Assembly: GCA_016789725.1 (NCBI GenBank)
Contig: JAEUQN010000006.1
Coordinates: 1 to 64,000, forward strand
Direction: 5' to 3'
DNA length: 64,000 nucleotides
Source of the DNA: Blastocatellia bacterium
Lineage (GTDB): Bacteria > Acidobacteriota > Blastocatellia > RBC074
The notes under the pieces are model-generated. The model saw only the letters and a list, made by a program, of their open reading frames with translations. It was not told the origin of the DNA and ran no database searches. The stretch's first letter is position 1, and every line of letters begins with the position of its first letter. Positions 54,460 to 63,823 of this stretch are shown in pieces. The translations under genes were made by a program, and so were the position numbers.

Positions 54460-55512
54460 TTACTTCAACGCATTGTCGAGGGTCTTTAGCAACTCCTCCC
54501 GATCAATGATTCCATATTTGGTAAAGACCAGCTTGCCTTGTTTGTCGAAAACAAACGTAGCAGGCAGTGCGCCCGACCAGTTTTTGTCTACGACATCAAT
54601 CAATTCCTGCGGGTCATCGGAATCGGAAAGGAACGATTCAAACTCGGCCTTTTGTTTTTTGAGGAAGGGAATCACTGCGCCTTCAAGATCGGATTTATCA
54701 TCTGTGCTGATCGAAACCATGCGTACACCTTTGGCACGATAGGTTTTGTCAATCATCACAAATTCCGGGAACTCTGCCACACACGGCGCGCACCATGTCG
54801 CCCAGAAGTTGATGAGTAACACTTTGCCCTGCGAATCGGCTTTGAGCTTGTGGAAGTCGGCGGGCTTGAGCAGTGCGACGGGGCTTTCGGTTGCGGGGGC
54901 CGATTTTTGCGACATTGCCATCGCTTTTTCATTGGCGCGCTTGATGACGCAGCCAAAGGCTTTCAGATCGGGTTTGCTGATCGGTTTGCCTGCCAGCATT
55001 TCATCCAGCGCGACGCGCAAATCGTGCCGTTCGACACGCTTTTCATCTGAAGCGTTATCCACGCGTCCGTGGTAACGCAACACGCCTTGGCCATCAATGA
55101 TGTACATCTCCGGCGTGACCATCGCGCCATACGCATCGGCGATGACATGGCTGTTATCCTTGAGGATCGAAAACACATACTTTGATTTTGCGGCGTGTTC
55201 TTTGACCAGCTTCAGCGGTTCATTGACGTTGGAATTGATGCCGAGGAAGACGACGTTCCTGGCTTTGTATTCTGCCGCAATGCCATTCATCCGCGTGATG
55301 TAGGCATTCGCAATCGGGCATTTGGTGCCGACAAAGCCGATGACGACCGTTTGCCCGCGATAGGCTTTGAGCGAATGCGCTTTGCCCGTCGTGTCTTTCA
55401 AGGCGAAGTCCGGTGCCGCTTGTCCGACTGTGAGTTTGACGGGTTGTGAAAACGTTGAGAGTGAAAAGAGAAGAACAAGAGTTGCGACAAAAACTATGCG
55501 CTGAATCATCAT
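54460..55512 (-). CDS. exported protein with two thioredoxin-fold domains
   Basis: A 350-residue exported protein. A signal peptide (MIQRIVFVATLVLLFSLSTFSQ) is followed by an AhpC/TSA-type redoxin domain (about 22-190) with the single-cysteine site GTKCPIANAY, lacking a CxxC. The second domain (about 215-345) is TlpA-like, with the disulfide motif FWATWCAPCVAEFPEF near 240 and the cis-proline region GALPATFVFD. It probably reduces or isomerises disulfides, or detoxifies peroxide, outside the cytoplasm. GAGG precedes two adjacent ATGs (55512, 55509). Fusions of these two modules occur in Acidobacteriota and Planctomycetes. Confidence 0.85.
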   Translation of the reverse strand: MMIQRIVFVATLVLLFSLSTFSQPVKLTVGQAAPDFALKDTTGKAHSLKAYRGQTVVIGFVGTKCPIANAYITRMNGIAAEYKARNVVFLGINSNVNEPLKLVKEHAAKSKYVFSILKDNSHVIADAYGAMVTPEMYIIDGQGVLRYHGRVDNASDEKRVERHDLRVALDEMLAGKPISKPDLKAFGCVIKRANEKAMAMSQKSAPATESPVALLKPADFHKLKADSQGKVLLINFWATWCAPCVAEFPEFVMIDKTYRAKGVRMVSISTDDKSDLEGAVIPFLKKQKAEFESFLSDSDDPQELIDVVDKNWSGALPATFVFDKQGKLVFTKYGIIDREELLKTLDNALK

Positions 55513-55537
55513 AGAACCTCTTTGGAGTCGAAACGCA

Positions 55538-55627
55538 TTTTCACCACAGAGGCACGGAGGACTCACAGAGATTCACAGAGAAAAACTCTGCGAGCCTCTG
55601 TGTAAACTCTGTGTCTCTGTGGTGAAA
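55538..55627. repeat. CACAGAGG-type hairpin repeat
   Basis: TTTCACCACAGAG (55539-55551) pairs perfectly with CTCTGTGGTGAAA (55615-55627). Between them are further CACAGAG/CTCTGTG direct and inverted copies. It lies between two same-strand genes and may act as a hairpin in the transcript. It is related in type to the outer part of the repeat at 24357-24516. Confidence 0.7.
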
Positions 55628-55636
55628 GAAATCTCA

Positions 55637-57205
55637 TTAGTATTTCTCCGCTACCGATTTGGCCTGCAAGAACAATAGCAAATAATCGCGTCCGCCTGCT
55701 TTGGAATCAGTGCCGGACATGTTGAAGCCGCCAAAGGGATGCACATCTACAAACGCGCCCGTGCATTTGCGATTGATATACAAATTGCCGACGTGGAATT
55801 CGCGCTTGGCGCGATCAATGCGTTCGCGGTTGCGCGAATAAAACGCGCCCGTCAAACCATATTGCGTGTTATTCGCAATCGCCAGCGCGTCATCAATATT
55901 CTCGGCTTTGATGACCGCCAGGACCGGGCCGAAGATTTCTTCCTGCGAGATGCGCGCCTTTGGCGCGACATCGGCGATCACGGTTGGCGGAATGTACCAG
56001 CCTTCGTTGGCTAATTCATGTTGCCCGCCGCCCACCACGACGCGGCCTTCCTGCTTGCCGATTTCGATGTAGTTGTTGACTGAATCGAACTGCTTTTTGC
56101 TGGCGACCGGACCGGTGAAGACGTTGCCGGTTTTGACTGTGCCGACGGTCAGCTTGCTGGTGCGCGCGGCGACTTTTTCCAACACCTGATCGTAGACGGA
56201 TTCAACAATCACGGCGCGCGAACAGGCCGAACATTTTTGGCCCGAATATCCGAACGCTGAAGTCACGATGCCTTCTGCTGCGGCGTCAAGGTCGGCGGTT
56301 TCGTCCACGACAATCGTATCTTTGCCACCCATTTCCGCAACCACGCGTTTGATCCAGATTTGACCGGGACTCGTTTTCGCCGCGAGTTCGTTGATGCGCA
56401 AGCCGACTTCCATCGAACCGGTGAAGGAAATGAAACGGGTTTGCGGATGAGCCACCAGAAAATCGCCGACCTGTCCGCCGCTGCACGGCAGGAAGTTCAT
56501 CACGCCCGGCGGCAATCCGGTGGATTCCATCAACTCAAAGAATTTCGCGGCGATGACCGGCGTATCGCTCGAAGGTTTGAGCACGACTGTATTGCCGGAA
56601 ACCACCGCCGCCGTCGCCATGCCAGCCAAAATCGCCAACGGGAAATTCCACGGCGGAATCACAATGCCGACGCCGAGCGGAATATAAAACGCTTCGTTGA
56701 TTTCGTCGGGCAAAGGTGATTGTGTCAACGGTTGCGGCGCGGCGAAGCGCAAGGCCTGACGCGCGTAGAACTCCAGGAAATCAATGGCCTCCGACGAATC
56801 TGCTTCGGCTTCATTCCACGATTTTCCCGCTTCCAAAACCAACAGCGAATCGAATTCCAGCTTGCGACGACGCAATTCGGCAGCCGCTTTGACCAGGTAT
56901 GCTGCGCGATGTTCGGCGGTGGTGTATTGCCAGGTTTGGAATGCTTCGCTGGCCGCTCGAATCGCCTGATCGGCTAATTCCTGATCGGCGCGGTGGACGC
57001 GACCTACGACCTGGCTGAAATTCGATGGATTGTAGGAATTCAGCAAATCGCCAGTCGTAATTTTTTCGCCATTGATGACCACTGGGTACTCACGACCAAA
57101 CTCGGCTTCGACCCGAGCCAGCGCCGCGTGCATCGCGGTTGCGTGATCTTCGTTGGTGAAATCTACAAACGGTTCGTTTTTAAATGGTGGAAGAATGATA
57201 GCCAT
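55637..57205 (-). CDS. pruA: L-glutamate gamma-semialdehyde (P5C) dehydrogenase
   Basis: A 522-residue aldehyde dehydrogenase of the P5C dehydrogenase (RocA/PruA) type, the second step of proline catabolism, which oxidises glutamate semialdehyde to glutamate with NAD. Landmarks are YNPSNFSQVVGRVHRA, the IPPWNFPLAI segment, the FTGSMEVGLRI cofactor loop, EMGGKDTIVVDE with the catalytic glutamate region, SGQKCSACSRAIV-like YSGQKCSACSRAVIV with the nucleophile cysteine, and the terminal PFGGFNMSGTDSKAGGRDYL. The length is normal for the single-domain enzyme. No proline dehydrogenase gene is adjacent. Assigned with high confidence. Confidence 0.93.
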   Translation of the reverse strand: MAIILPPFKNEPFVDFTNEDHATAMHAALARVEAEFGREYPVVINGEKITTGDLLNSYNPSNFSQVVGRVHRADQELADQAIRAASEAFQTWQYTTAEHRAAYLVKAAAELRRRKLEFDSLLVLEAGKSWNEAEADSSEAIDFLEFYARQALRFAAPQPLTQSPLPDEINEAFYIPLGVGIVIPPWNFPLAILAGMATAAVVSGNTVVLKPSSDTPVIAAKFFELMESTGLPPGVMNFLPCSGGQVGDFLVAHPQTRFISFTGSMEVGLRINELAAKTSPGQIWIKRVVAEMGGKDTIVVDETADLDAAAEGIVTSAFGYSGQKCSACSRAVIVESVYDQVLEKVAARTSKLTVGTVKTGNVFTGPVASKKQFDSVNNYIEIGKQEGRVVVGGGQHELANEGWYIPPTVIADVAPKARISQEEIFGPVLAVIKAENIDDALAIANNTQYGLTGAFYSRNRERIDRAKREFHVGNLYINRKCTGAFVDVHPFGGFNMSGTDSKAGGRDYLLLFLQAKSVAEKY

Positions 57206-57253
57206 GGAAAATCCTCACGAGTAAGTTGCGATTGAGAGGCGAATTATGAAGGC

Positions 57254-57646
57254 TTAGCTGCGATTTCGCAATTCATCCATTTGGGCCTCGTCATTCAACC
57301 CTCGCAATTCGACGATGGTTGCGCCCCACCCACCCGCTTCCGGCGGCGCATCGCTGAATTGCAAAACGAACGGCGTCTGCGCCAGTACCTGACGGGTGAT
57401 TTCGCGTTGCACGCCAATGCCTTTGCCGTGAATGAGCCGCACATAGCGAAAGCCGCGCGCGTGCGCTTGTACCAGATATTCTGCGATGACGGCTTTGGTT
57501 TGTTGCGGCGGAATTGAATGCAAATCAAAAACGTCTGTGATTGCCAATTCGACCGGATCAGGAAACGGGTTTTCGTTGTCGGTCAAGTCGTCCTCGGCCA
57601 GTTCCGTGGGCTTGGGTTGGCGTTGCCAAAAACGAAAGAGTTTCAT
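57254..57646 (-). CDS. Smr-domain protein
   Basis: A 130-residue protein with a C-terminal Smr (small MutS-related) domain at about 35-115: VFDLHSIPPQQTKAVIAEYL, GFRYVRLIHGKGIG and the terminal GGWGATIVEL. The first 30 residues are polar. Stand-alone Smr proteins are thought to bind or nick nucleic acid, including on ribosomes; DLH and HGKG are the family's hallmark motifs and both are present. It sits directly upstream of the P5C dehydrogenase gene on the same strand and is divergent from the NUDIX gene 70 bp away. Confidence 0.87.
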   Translation of the reverse strand: MKLFRFWQRQPKPTELAEDDLTDNENPFPDPVELAITDVFDLHSIPPQQTKAVIAEYLVQAHARGFRYVRLIHGKGIGVQREITRQVLAQTPFVLQFSDAPPEAGGWGATIVELRGLNDEAQMDELRNRS

Positions 57647-57716
57647 ACGGCGATCTTATCGGGTACACTGCGCGTTCGCAATTTCTGCCCCTGAAGTTTC
57701 TGCCCCCTGCGGTTTT

Positions 57717-58286
57717 ATGACGGACAAATACGCAAACCCCTGGCAAACCCTTTCCACTCGCCTGATTTATCAAAACGCCTGGATTCGCGTCCGTGAAGAT
57801 CAGGTGATTCAACCGGACGGCGTTCCCGGCATTTATGGCGTGGTCGAATTTCACGGCTGTGTTGGTGTGTTGCCAATTGATGCCGAGGGCAATGTGCATT
57901 TGGTGGGGCAGTTCCGCTATCCATTGCAACAATATTCGTGGGAAATTCCTGAAGGCGGTTGTCATCCCGGCGAAGCGCCGTTGGAAGCGGCCCGGCGCGA
58001 ATTGATGGAAGAACTCGGATTGGAAACCGGGCATCTGGAATTGCTGGGTATTTCGCACCTTTCAAATTCGGTTTCCGATGAAACGGCGTATTACTATGTG
58101 GCGACGAATCTCACGCAAGGCGAAGCCACGCCGGAAGGTTCGGAACAGCTTGAACATCGCATCGTGCCATTTGCAGAAGCCCTGCGAATGGTGCTACACA
58201 GTGAGATCACCGATTCATTGAGTCAAATTGCTATCCTGCACTATGCGGTTACCCGCAATGCAATGGAGCTACGCACGAAAAGCTAA
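57717..58286 (+). CDS. NUDIX hydrolase (ADP-ribose pyrophosphatase-like)
   Basis: A 189-residue NUDIX protein. The Nudix box G-x5-E-x7-REUxEExGU is complete in GGCHPGEAPLEAARRELMEE followed by LGLE. The N-terminal LIYQNAWIRVREDQV and GVLPIDAEGNVHLVGQFRY patterns and the trailing ISHLSNSVSDETAYYYVAT segment match ADP-ribose/nucleoside diphosphate sugar hydrolases (NudF-like). It acts in the cytoplasm on nucleotide sugars or ADP-ribose. The ATG at 57717 starts the conserved fold; longer in-frame frames run through the promoter. The Shine-Dalgarno is weak. Confidence 0.9.
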   Translation: MTDKYANPWQTLSTRLIYQNAWIRVREDQVIQPDGVPGIYGVVEFHGCVGVLPIDAEGNVHLVGQFRYPLQQYSWEIPEGGCHPGEAPLEAARRELMEELGLETGHLELLGISHLSNSVSDETAYYYVATNLTQGEATPEGSEQLEHRIVPFAEALRMVLHSEITDSLSQIAILHYAVTRNAMELRTKS

Positions 58287-58328
58287 AGAGTGTCTGTGAA
58301 TTTAGAGAGCATCTGATTGGGAGATTTT

Positions 58329-60458
58329 ATGATGAAGAAACTCAGTACAATGTCGGCATTCACTCTTGCCCTGGCACTGGTTTTTCCGGCCCTGGCGCAA
58401 AGTATGCAATATCCAAAAACACGAAAAATAGATCACACCGATACCTATCACGGTACGGTTGTGCCCGATCCCTATCGCTGGTTGGAAGATGACAATTCCA
58501 AAGACACAGCGGCGTGGGTGGAAGCGCAAAATAAAGTCACGTTCGGCTATCTGGAAAGCATTCCCTATCGCGCAAAAATCAAACAACGATTGGAATCGCT
58601 GTACAACTATCCCAAGATCAGCGCGCCTTTTCGCAACGGCGAATATTATTTCTTTACCAAAAATGATGGACTGCAAAATCAAAGCGTTTGGTTTATTCAA
58701 AAAGGCTTGAATGGCAAACCCGAAGTTCTGATTGATCCGAACAAATTTTCGACCGATGGCACGTCAGTTCTTTCTGCGTTTTCACTCTCGAAAGATGGCA
58801 AATATCTCGGCTACGGCATCAGCAAAGGCGGTTCCGATTGGTCGGAATATCACGTGATGGAAGTTGCCACGCGCAAGACGTTGTCCGATGCGTTGCAATG
58901 GGTCAAAGTGTCGGGCATGGCGTGGGCGGGCAACGGCTTTTTTTATAGCCGCTATCCCGCGCCCGAAAAAGGCCACGAGCTTTCGACCAAAAATGAAAAC
59001 CATCAGGTTTGGTATCACAAGGTCGGGACAGATCAATCGCAGGATGAGTTGATTTACGAGGATAAAGCCAACCCACAACGCTTTCACAACATCGGCACGA
59101 CCGAAGACGAACGCTTTGCCTTGCTGAACATTTCAGATCGCGGGAAAGGTAAGAAGGGCAATGCAATTTTCTTCCGTGATTTGTCCAAAGGCGAAAAGAA
59201 TTTCACGCCGATTGTCGGTGAAGTTGGAAACGATAACTTCAGCGTAATCGAGAATGTCGGTGACAAGTTTTTGATTCGCACCGACAAGGGCGCGCCGAAC
59301 GGCAAAGTCGTGCTTTACGATCCCAAAAACCAAAGTTGGAAAGACGTGTTGGCAGAAAAGCCGGAACCGTTGCAAGGCTCTGGCACTGCGGGCGGCAAGC
59401 TGTTTGTGACGTATTTGAAAGATGTCACCACGCGCGCGTATGTCTACGATCTGAACGGCAAGTTGGAAAACGAAGTGAGTCTGCCCGGCGTCGGCAGCGC
59501 GGGCGGCTTTGGCGGCAATCACGATGACAAGTTTGTGTTTTATAGTTTCCAGTCACTGAACTATCCGCCGACGACTTTTCGCTATGACATTGCGACGAAG
59601 AAATCCACCGTCTTTCGCACGATTGATATTGCTGGTTACAAAGCCGAGGACTACGAAACCAGGCAGGTGTTTTATCCCAGCAAAGACGGCACGAAAGTTC
59701 CGTTGTTCCTCGTGCATAAAAAAGGCTTGAAGCTGGATGGCAACAATCCAACGTTGTTGTATGGCTACGGTGGTTTCAATATCACGACGTCGCCAACCTT
59801 CAATGCCCTGCGCATTGCATTGCTGGAACAAGGCTTTGTGTATGCGTCGGCGAACATTCGTGGCGGTGCTGAATACGGCGAACAATGGCACGAAGCCGGG
59901 ACCAAGTTGAAAAAGCAAAACGTGTTTGATGATTTCATTGCGGCGGGCGAATGGTTGATTGCGAACAAATATACGTCGTCAAACAAGCTCGCGGTGCAGG
60001 GCGGCTCGAACGGCGGTTTGCTGGTGGGGGCTGTCATCAATCAACGACCAGAGTTGTTTCGTGCGGCCATTCCGCAGGTGGGCGTGATGGATATGCTGCG
60101 CTTCCATAAATTCACGATTGGTTGGAACTGGATTGCCGATTACGGCTCCAGCGACAAGCCCGATGAATTCAAGGCGCTCTACGCCTATTCGCCGTTGCAT
60201 AACATCAGGTCGGGCGTGAATTATCCGGCGACCTTGATTACAACCGCTGATCACGATGACCGCGTGGTGCCAGCGCATTCATTCAAATACGCGGCGACCC
60301 TGCAGGAAAAGGCTGCGGCCAGCACGACGAATCCGTTGCTGATTCGCGTGGAAACCAAATCCGGCCACGGCGCGAGTAACACAGCCAAGGCACTGGAAGG
60401 CACAGCCGATATTTATGCGTTCCTGATTCACAATCTGGGCGTGAAGACGACTTATTAA
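58329..60458 (+). CDS. prolyl oligopeptidase (S9A) family protein, exported
   Basis: A 709-residue S9A serine peptidase. A short signal peptide precedes the N-terminal segment and seven-bladed propeller, and the C-terminal alpha/beta hydrolase holds the triad: S560 in GGSNGGLL, the Asp near 643 in ADHDDRVVP, and H680 in SGHGASN. All catalytic residues are present and the length is normal. The family cleaves short peptides after proline, here outside the cytoplasm. The ATG at 58329 has TGGGAG a few bases upstream and gives a clean signal; a TTG at 58317 is less likely. Confidence 0.93.
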   Translation: MMKKLSTMSAFTLALALVFPALAQSMQYPKTRKIDHTDTYHGTVVPDPYRWLEDDNSKDTAAWVEAQNKVTFGYLESIPYRAKIKQRLESLYNYPKISAPFRNGEYYFFTKNDGLQNQSVWFIQKGLNGKPEVLIDPNKFSTDGTSVLSAFSLSKDGKYLGYGISKGGSDWSEYHVMEVATRKTLSDALQWVKVSGMAWAGNGFFYSRYPAPEKGHELSTKNENHQVWYHKVGTDQSQDELIYEDKANPQRFHNIGTTEDERFALLNISDRGKGKKGNAIFFRDLSKGEKNFTPIVGEVGNDNFSVIENVGDKFLIRTDKGAPNGKVVLYDPKNQSWKDVLAEKPEPLQGSGTAGGKLFVTYLKDVTTRAYVYDLNGKLENEVSLPGVGSAGGFGGNHDDKFVFYSFQSLNYPPTTFRYDIATKKSTVFRTIDIAGYKAEDYETRQVFYPSKDGTKVPLFLVHKKGLKLDGNNPTLLYGYGGFNITTSPTFNALRIALLEQGFVYASANIRGGAEYGEQWHEAGTKLKKQNVFDDFIAAGEWLIANKYTSSNKLAVQGGSNGGLLVGAVINQRPELFRAAIPQVGVMDMLRFHKFTIGWNWIADYGSSDKPDEFKALYAYSPLHNIRSGVNYPATLITTADHDDRVVPAHSFKYAATLQEKAAASTTNPLLIRVETKSGHGASNTAKALEGTADIYAFLIHNLGVKTTY

Positions 60459-60461
60459 AAT

Positions 60462-60567
60462 CAAAAGGCAAAAGGCAAAGGGCAAAAATCAAAAGGGCGG
60501 CACTTTATTTTCGTTTTCAGAAAAGCGGCGCAGCCTTCCGAATAGCCCTTTTGCCTTTTGCCTTTTG
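60462..60567. repeat. AAAAGGC-type tandem-armed hairpin
   Basis: The left arm 60462-60483 is CAAAAGG/CAAAAGG/CAAAGGGC and the right arm 60545-60567 is its inverted copy (GCCC and TTTTGCC units). The arms match in 22 of 23 positions with one gap. It lies between the stop of the prolyl oligopeptidase and the SDR start, so it may end or attenuate transcription. Confidence 0.75.
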
Positions 60568-60582
60568 CTTTCACTCATTGCT

Positions 60583-61368
60583 ATGCGCTACGAAAACAAA
60601 ATCACCATCATTACTGGCGGCACAAAAGGCATTGGCGAAGGTTGTGTGCGCGTGTTTGCAGACGCGGGCGCGACCGTTATTTTTTGCGCCCGCAATGAAG
60701 CCCAGGGCCACGCCCTCGAAGCCGAAATCAATGCGCAGGGCAAAGGCTCAGCCACTTTTATCAAATGCGATGTCTCCAAAGTGGAAGAGGTCGAATCCCT
60801 GATTGCGCAAACGGTCGAACGATTCGGACGCCTTGATTGCCTCATCAACAATGCGGGTTGGCATCCGCCGCACCACCCGATTGACGAATTTTCGGTGCAG
60901 GACTTCCGCGACCTGCTCGAACTCAATTTGGTCAGCATCTTTGCCGCCTGCAAAGCTGCGTTGCCACATCTGCGGAAAACGCAAGGCAACATCATTAACT
61001 TGTCCAGTCTGGTTGGTTCGATGGGGCAGTTGTACGCAACCACCTACGTGGCGACGAAAGGCGCAATCACTGCGTTCAGTAAAGCACTCGCCGTGGACGA
61101 GGCCGCATATGGCGTCCGCGTGAATTCTGTGTCTCCTGGTAATGTCTACACGCCGTTGTGGCAGGAGGCGATTGATGCTTCGCCTGATCCCGCCCAGACC
61201 CGCGCCGATGGCGATGCCGCGCAACCGCTCGGACGAATGGGGACGATTGAAGAGGCCGGCAAAATGTGTTTGTACATTGCGGCTGACGCCACGTTTTCAA
61301 CGGGTACGGATTTTCTGCTGACCGGTGGCGCAGAATTGGCCTATGGCCGGAAAAGCCGCGTGCATTGA
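60583..61368 (+). CDS. short-chain dehydrogenase/reductase
   Basis: A 261-residue classical SDR. The NAD(P)-binding TGGTKGIGEG is near residue 11 with KCDVSK later. NNAG is in CLINNAGWHPP, and the catalytic set is S141/S142 in INLSSLVGS, Y155 and K159 in TYVATKGA. The segment after TVISPGN-like VSPGNVYTPLWQEA matches glucose-dehydrogenase-type SDRs. Cytoplasmic oxidoreductase; the substrate is not predictable. The ATG at 60583 opens the conserved MRYENKITIITGG start. Confidence 0.92.
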   Translation: MRYENKITIITGGTKGIGEGCVRVFADAGATVIFCARNEAQGHALEAEINAQGKGSATFIKCDVSKVEEVESLIAQTVERFGRLDCLINNAGWHPPHHPIDEFSVQDFRDLLELNLVSIFAACKAALPHLRKTQGNIINLSSLVGSMGQLYATTYVATKGAITAFSKALAVDEAAYGVRVNSVSPGNVYTPLWQEAIDASPDPAQTRADGDAAQPLGRMGTIEEAGKMCLYIAADATFSTGTDFLLTGGAELAYGRKSRVH

Positions 61369-61394
61369 TGGCAGGATTCTTTTGAGGAAGACTT

Positions 61395-62201
61395 ATGAAG
61401 CCCCTTGTCTTGTTCGTTGTTGTCGTCTGGTTTACTGCTTGCCAAACTTCATCCAATCAAGCCCTCCAAGTTGCTGCGCCATCGGTGATTGATGAATCCA
61501 AAGTCGTAGATTTAACTTACAGCTTTGACGAAAAGACGATTTATTGGCCGACGGCAAAACCGTTTACCTGGGAAAAAGAAGCCTGGGGCGTTTCGACGGG
61601 CGGTTTTTGGTATACCGCCGCGCGCTATGCTGCGAGCGAACACGGCGGCACGCATCTGGACGCGCCGATTCATTTTGGAGAAGGGAAGCAGGCCGCTGAT
61701 GAATTGCCACTCGCAAAATTGATTAGCCCGGCGGTTGTCATCAACATTGTAGAAGCCTGTACAAAGAACGCGGATTATTTGTTGAGCGTTGAAGACCTCA
61801 CGAATTGGGAAACCCAAAATGGGCGGATTCCAAACGATTCGATTGTGTTGATTCACACGGGATGGGGCCGATTTTGGGGGGATAAGAAACAATATCTGGG
61901 AACCGATGTGGCGGGCGATGTGGGAAACTTACATTTCCCCGGCATTTCACGAGAAGCTGCCAAATTGCTCACCGAACAACGTAAGATTGATGCGATTGGC
62001 ATTGATACGGCGAGCATAGATCACGGCCCATCCAAAGATTTCATGGCGCATCAAATCCTGAACGGAGCCACTATCTATGGGCTGGAAAACGTGGCGAGCC
62101 TCGAAAGACTGCCTGCGAAAGGGGCGACCGTAATTGCTTTGCCGATGAAGATCAAAGGTGGCACGGGCGGCCCCGCGCGCATCATTGCTCTCCTGCCTTA
62201 G
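61395..62201 (+). CDS. lipoprotein of the cyclase (kynurenine formamidase-like) family
   Basis: A 268-residue protein with a lipobox-like leader ([10 protein letters not shown], cysteine near residue 16), so it is probably lipid-anchored outside the inner membrane. The body is a cyclase/KynB-like metal-dependent hydrolase with [12 protein letters not shown] (metal ligands), [13 protein letters not shown], the [12 protein letters not shown] segment, [10 protein letters not shown] and [16 protein letters not shown]. Family members open amide or lactone-type bonds. GAGGAAGAC precedes the ATG. Its end overlaps the convergent mazG gene by 20 bp. The substrate is unknown. Confidence 0.87.
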   Translation: MKPLVLFVVVVWFTACQTSSNQALQVAAPSVIDESKVVDLTYSFDEKTIYWPTAKPFTWEKEAWGVSTGGFWYTAARYAASEHGGTHLDAPIHFGEGKQAADELPLAKLISPAVVINIVEACTKNADYLLSVEDLTNWETQNGRIPNDSIVLIHTGWGRFWGDKKQYLGTDVAGDVGNLHFPGISREAAKLLTEQRKIDAIGIDTASIDHGPSKDFMAHQILNGATIYGLENVASLERLPAKGATVIALPMKIKGGTGGPARIIALLP

Positions 62202-63000
62202 CCTGTTTTTCCAAGAGTTTTGCTTCGTCCCACAACCCATCCATCTCGGCCAGCGATGAGTCCACGAAGGCTTTGTTTTGTTCGTCCAATCGCTTTTCGA
62301 TATGACCGAAGCGGCGACGGAATTTGCGATTCGCAGCCTTGAGCGCCGCTTCCGGCTCGACGCCGAGTTTGCGCGCCAGGTTCACGGCGACAAACAGCAG
62401 GTCGCCCATTTCTTCGGTCACGGCTGCTTGATTTTGGTCTTCTCGGTTGATTTCGCCCTGGAGTTCTCCCAACTCCTCATCCAGCTTCTCAATCACGTCC
62501 GACGGATTCGCCCAATCAAAACCGACGCGCGCCGCTTTGGTTGTGAGTTGATGCGCTTCCAGCAAGGCCGGAATGCGCTTTGACACGCCGTCGAGCAACG
62601 ATTGTTTGCTGGCCTCCTCTTTGCCCGCAGCCTGACGTTCCGCCGCTTTGATGGCTTCCCAATTGACCAGTACTTCGGCAGTCGTTTCGGCTTTTTCCTC
62701 GCCAAATACGTGAGGATGGCGACGCCACATTTTTTCATACACGCGAGTAATCGAATCGTGCAAAGTGAAGTGATTGGCTTCGGCAGCAATTTGCCCATAA
62801 AACACTAACTGAAACAGCACGTCACCGATTTCGTCGCGCATCTCGTCCCAATTTTCTGCTTCGGCAGCCTCAATCATTTCATAAGCTTCTTCAATCAGCA
62901 TTGGCGCAAGGGAAGTGTAGGTTTGTTCTCGATCCCAGGGGCATCCATTGGGCGCTCGGAGCCGCGCCATTAGGTTTATCAGGTCTTCTAAGGTTTTCAT
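62182..63000 (-). CDS. mazG: nucleoside triphosphate pyrophosphohydrolase MazG
   Basis: A 272-residue MazG with two repeated pyrophosphohydrolase domains. The first has [20 protein letters not shown], then [11 protein letters not shown] ... [16 protein letters not shown] (the E-E-x-x-E ... E-x-x-D Mg site). The second has the [13 protein letters not shown] and [14 protein letters not shown] sites. It hydrolyses NTPs and dNTPs to NMPs and pyrophosphate in the cytoplasm. The ATG at 63000 starts the [15 protein letters not shown] fold; a start at 63039 would add an unrelated 13 residues. It is convergent with the cyclase gene. Confidence 0.92.
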   Translation of the reverse strand: MKTLEDLINLMARLRAPNGCPWDREQTYTSLAPMLIEEAYEMIEAAEAENWDEMRDEIGDVLFQLVFYGQIAAEANHFTLHDSITRVYEKMWRRHPHVFGEEKAETTAEVLVNWEAIKAAERQAAGKEEASKQSLLDGVSKRIPALLEAHQLTTKAARVGFDWANPSDVIEKLDEELGELQGEINREDQNQAAVTEEMGDLLFVAVNLARKLGVEPEAALKAANRKFRRRFGHIEKRLDEQNKAFVDSSLAEMDGLWDEAKLLEKQAKAGEQ

Positions 63001-63343
63001 GTTTAGTCGTGAAAAAATAATATTTTTTGCGGTTGACATTCAAGGGACGCAATTGTAAGTTTGCTGCGCTAATTGAGGCAAACTGAACCAGCCCCCAAGC
63101 TACGATTTATGCCGAGCAGGTTACTTTCAGGTTCCCCAATCTGATGCGGTCAGTAAGCTGTGATGGTTTCCCCGGTAACGTTAACTACTCCTGCTTGAAT
63201 CACCCAATCTTCCCCTGGCAATTTGACAATTGACCTGCCCCACCCAAAGGCCGAAGAGCTACTTACGGCGATAGATGACTGTTGTTTTGAATTTATTGAT
63301 TACGTTTATTATCGGGTTTCGTGTGCCCGAAAAGGAGTGAAGT
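63001..63343. other. 343-bp intergenic region between mazG and the receiver-like gene
   Basis: Divergent spacer. It holds a TTGACA at 63223-63228 without a convincing -10 at the right distance, and AAGGAG ahead of the next gene. No reading frame here looks coding; no repeat or RNA is seen. Confidence 0.5.
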
Positions 63344-63799
63344 ATGTTGTCCCAATCGGTTGCCAAGGCCGTCCGTTCGTCCATCAATATCGCGCGCAAA
63401 GCCAAATCGCGTCTGTTAATTGTGTCCGATGAGCCAAGCCATTTAAAAACGCTCCAAGCTGAACTTGGAATGGGAGAAGTCGAAATTACCAACGCCACCA
63501 ACACAGAAGAAGTGCGACGCGCCTGTCATGGCGGTCATGATTTAGCGGTCGTAGATGTCAAACCAGGCATTGTTGTGGATGTGTTAGAGACGCTCAGAGG
63601 AAGTGAAGGCTATGGTGAGATTTCAGTTTTAGTAGACAACAGCCGTCTGGTCATGGAACCCAGTTTGGCTGGGGTTTTGCCCGCGTTTCGTGCGATGCCT
63701 TGCAGTTCTGAAGAATTAGTTCGCCTGGCCCGCCATCGCGTTAGTTCTTCCGATTCTCGGCTCTCGGTCAACTCGACCGGTTCCAGCAAAGTTCTCTAA
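63344..63799 (+). CDS. degenerate receiver-like protein
   Basis: A 151-residue protein that resembles a single receiver domain: SRLLIVSDEPSHLKTLQAEL at the first strand, HDLAVVDVKPG at the phosphoacceptor position (D of VDV), and VSVLVDN-like ISVLVDNSRL. The usual acidic pair is reduced to DE, and the conserved lysine near the end is not evident (FRAMPCSSEELVRLARH instead). A serine-rich tail follows. It may be a non-phosphorylated pseudo-receiver. AAGGAGTGA precedes the ATG. It is followed by a strong terminator and appears monocistronic. Confidence 0.6.
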   Translation: MLSQSVAKAVRSSINIARKAKSRLLIVSDEPSHLKTLQAELGMGEVEITNATNTEEVRRACHGGHDLAVVDVKPGIVVDVLETLRGSEGYGEISVLVDNSRLVMEPSLAGVLPAFRAMPCSSEELVRLARHRVSSSDSRLSVNSTGSSKVL

Positions 63800-63823
63800 C
63801 CCCATCGTGTCTACGACGCAGTT

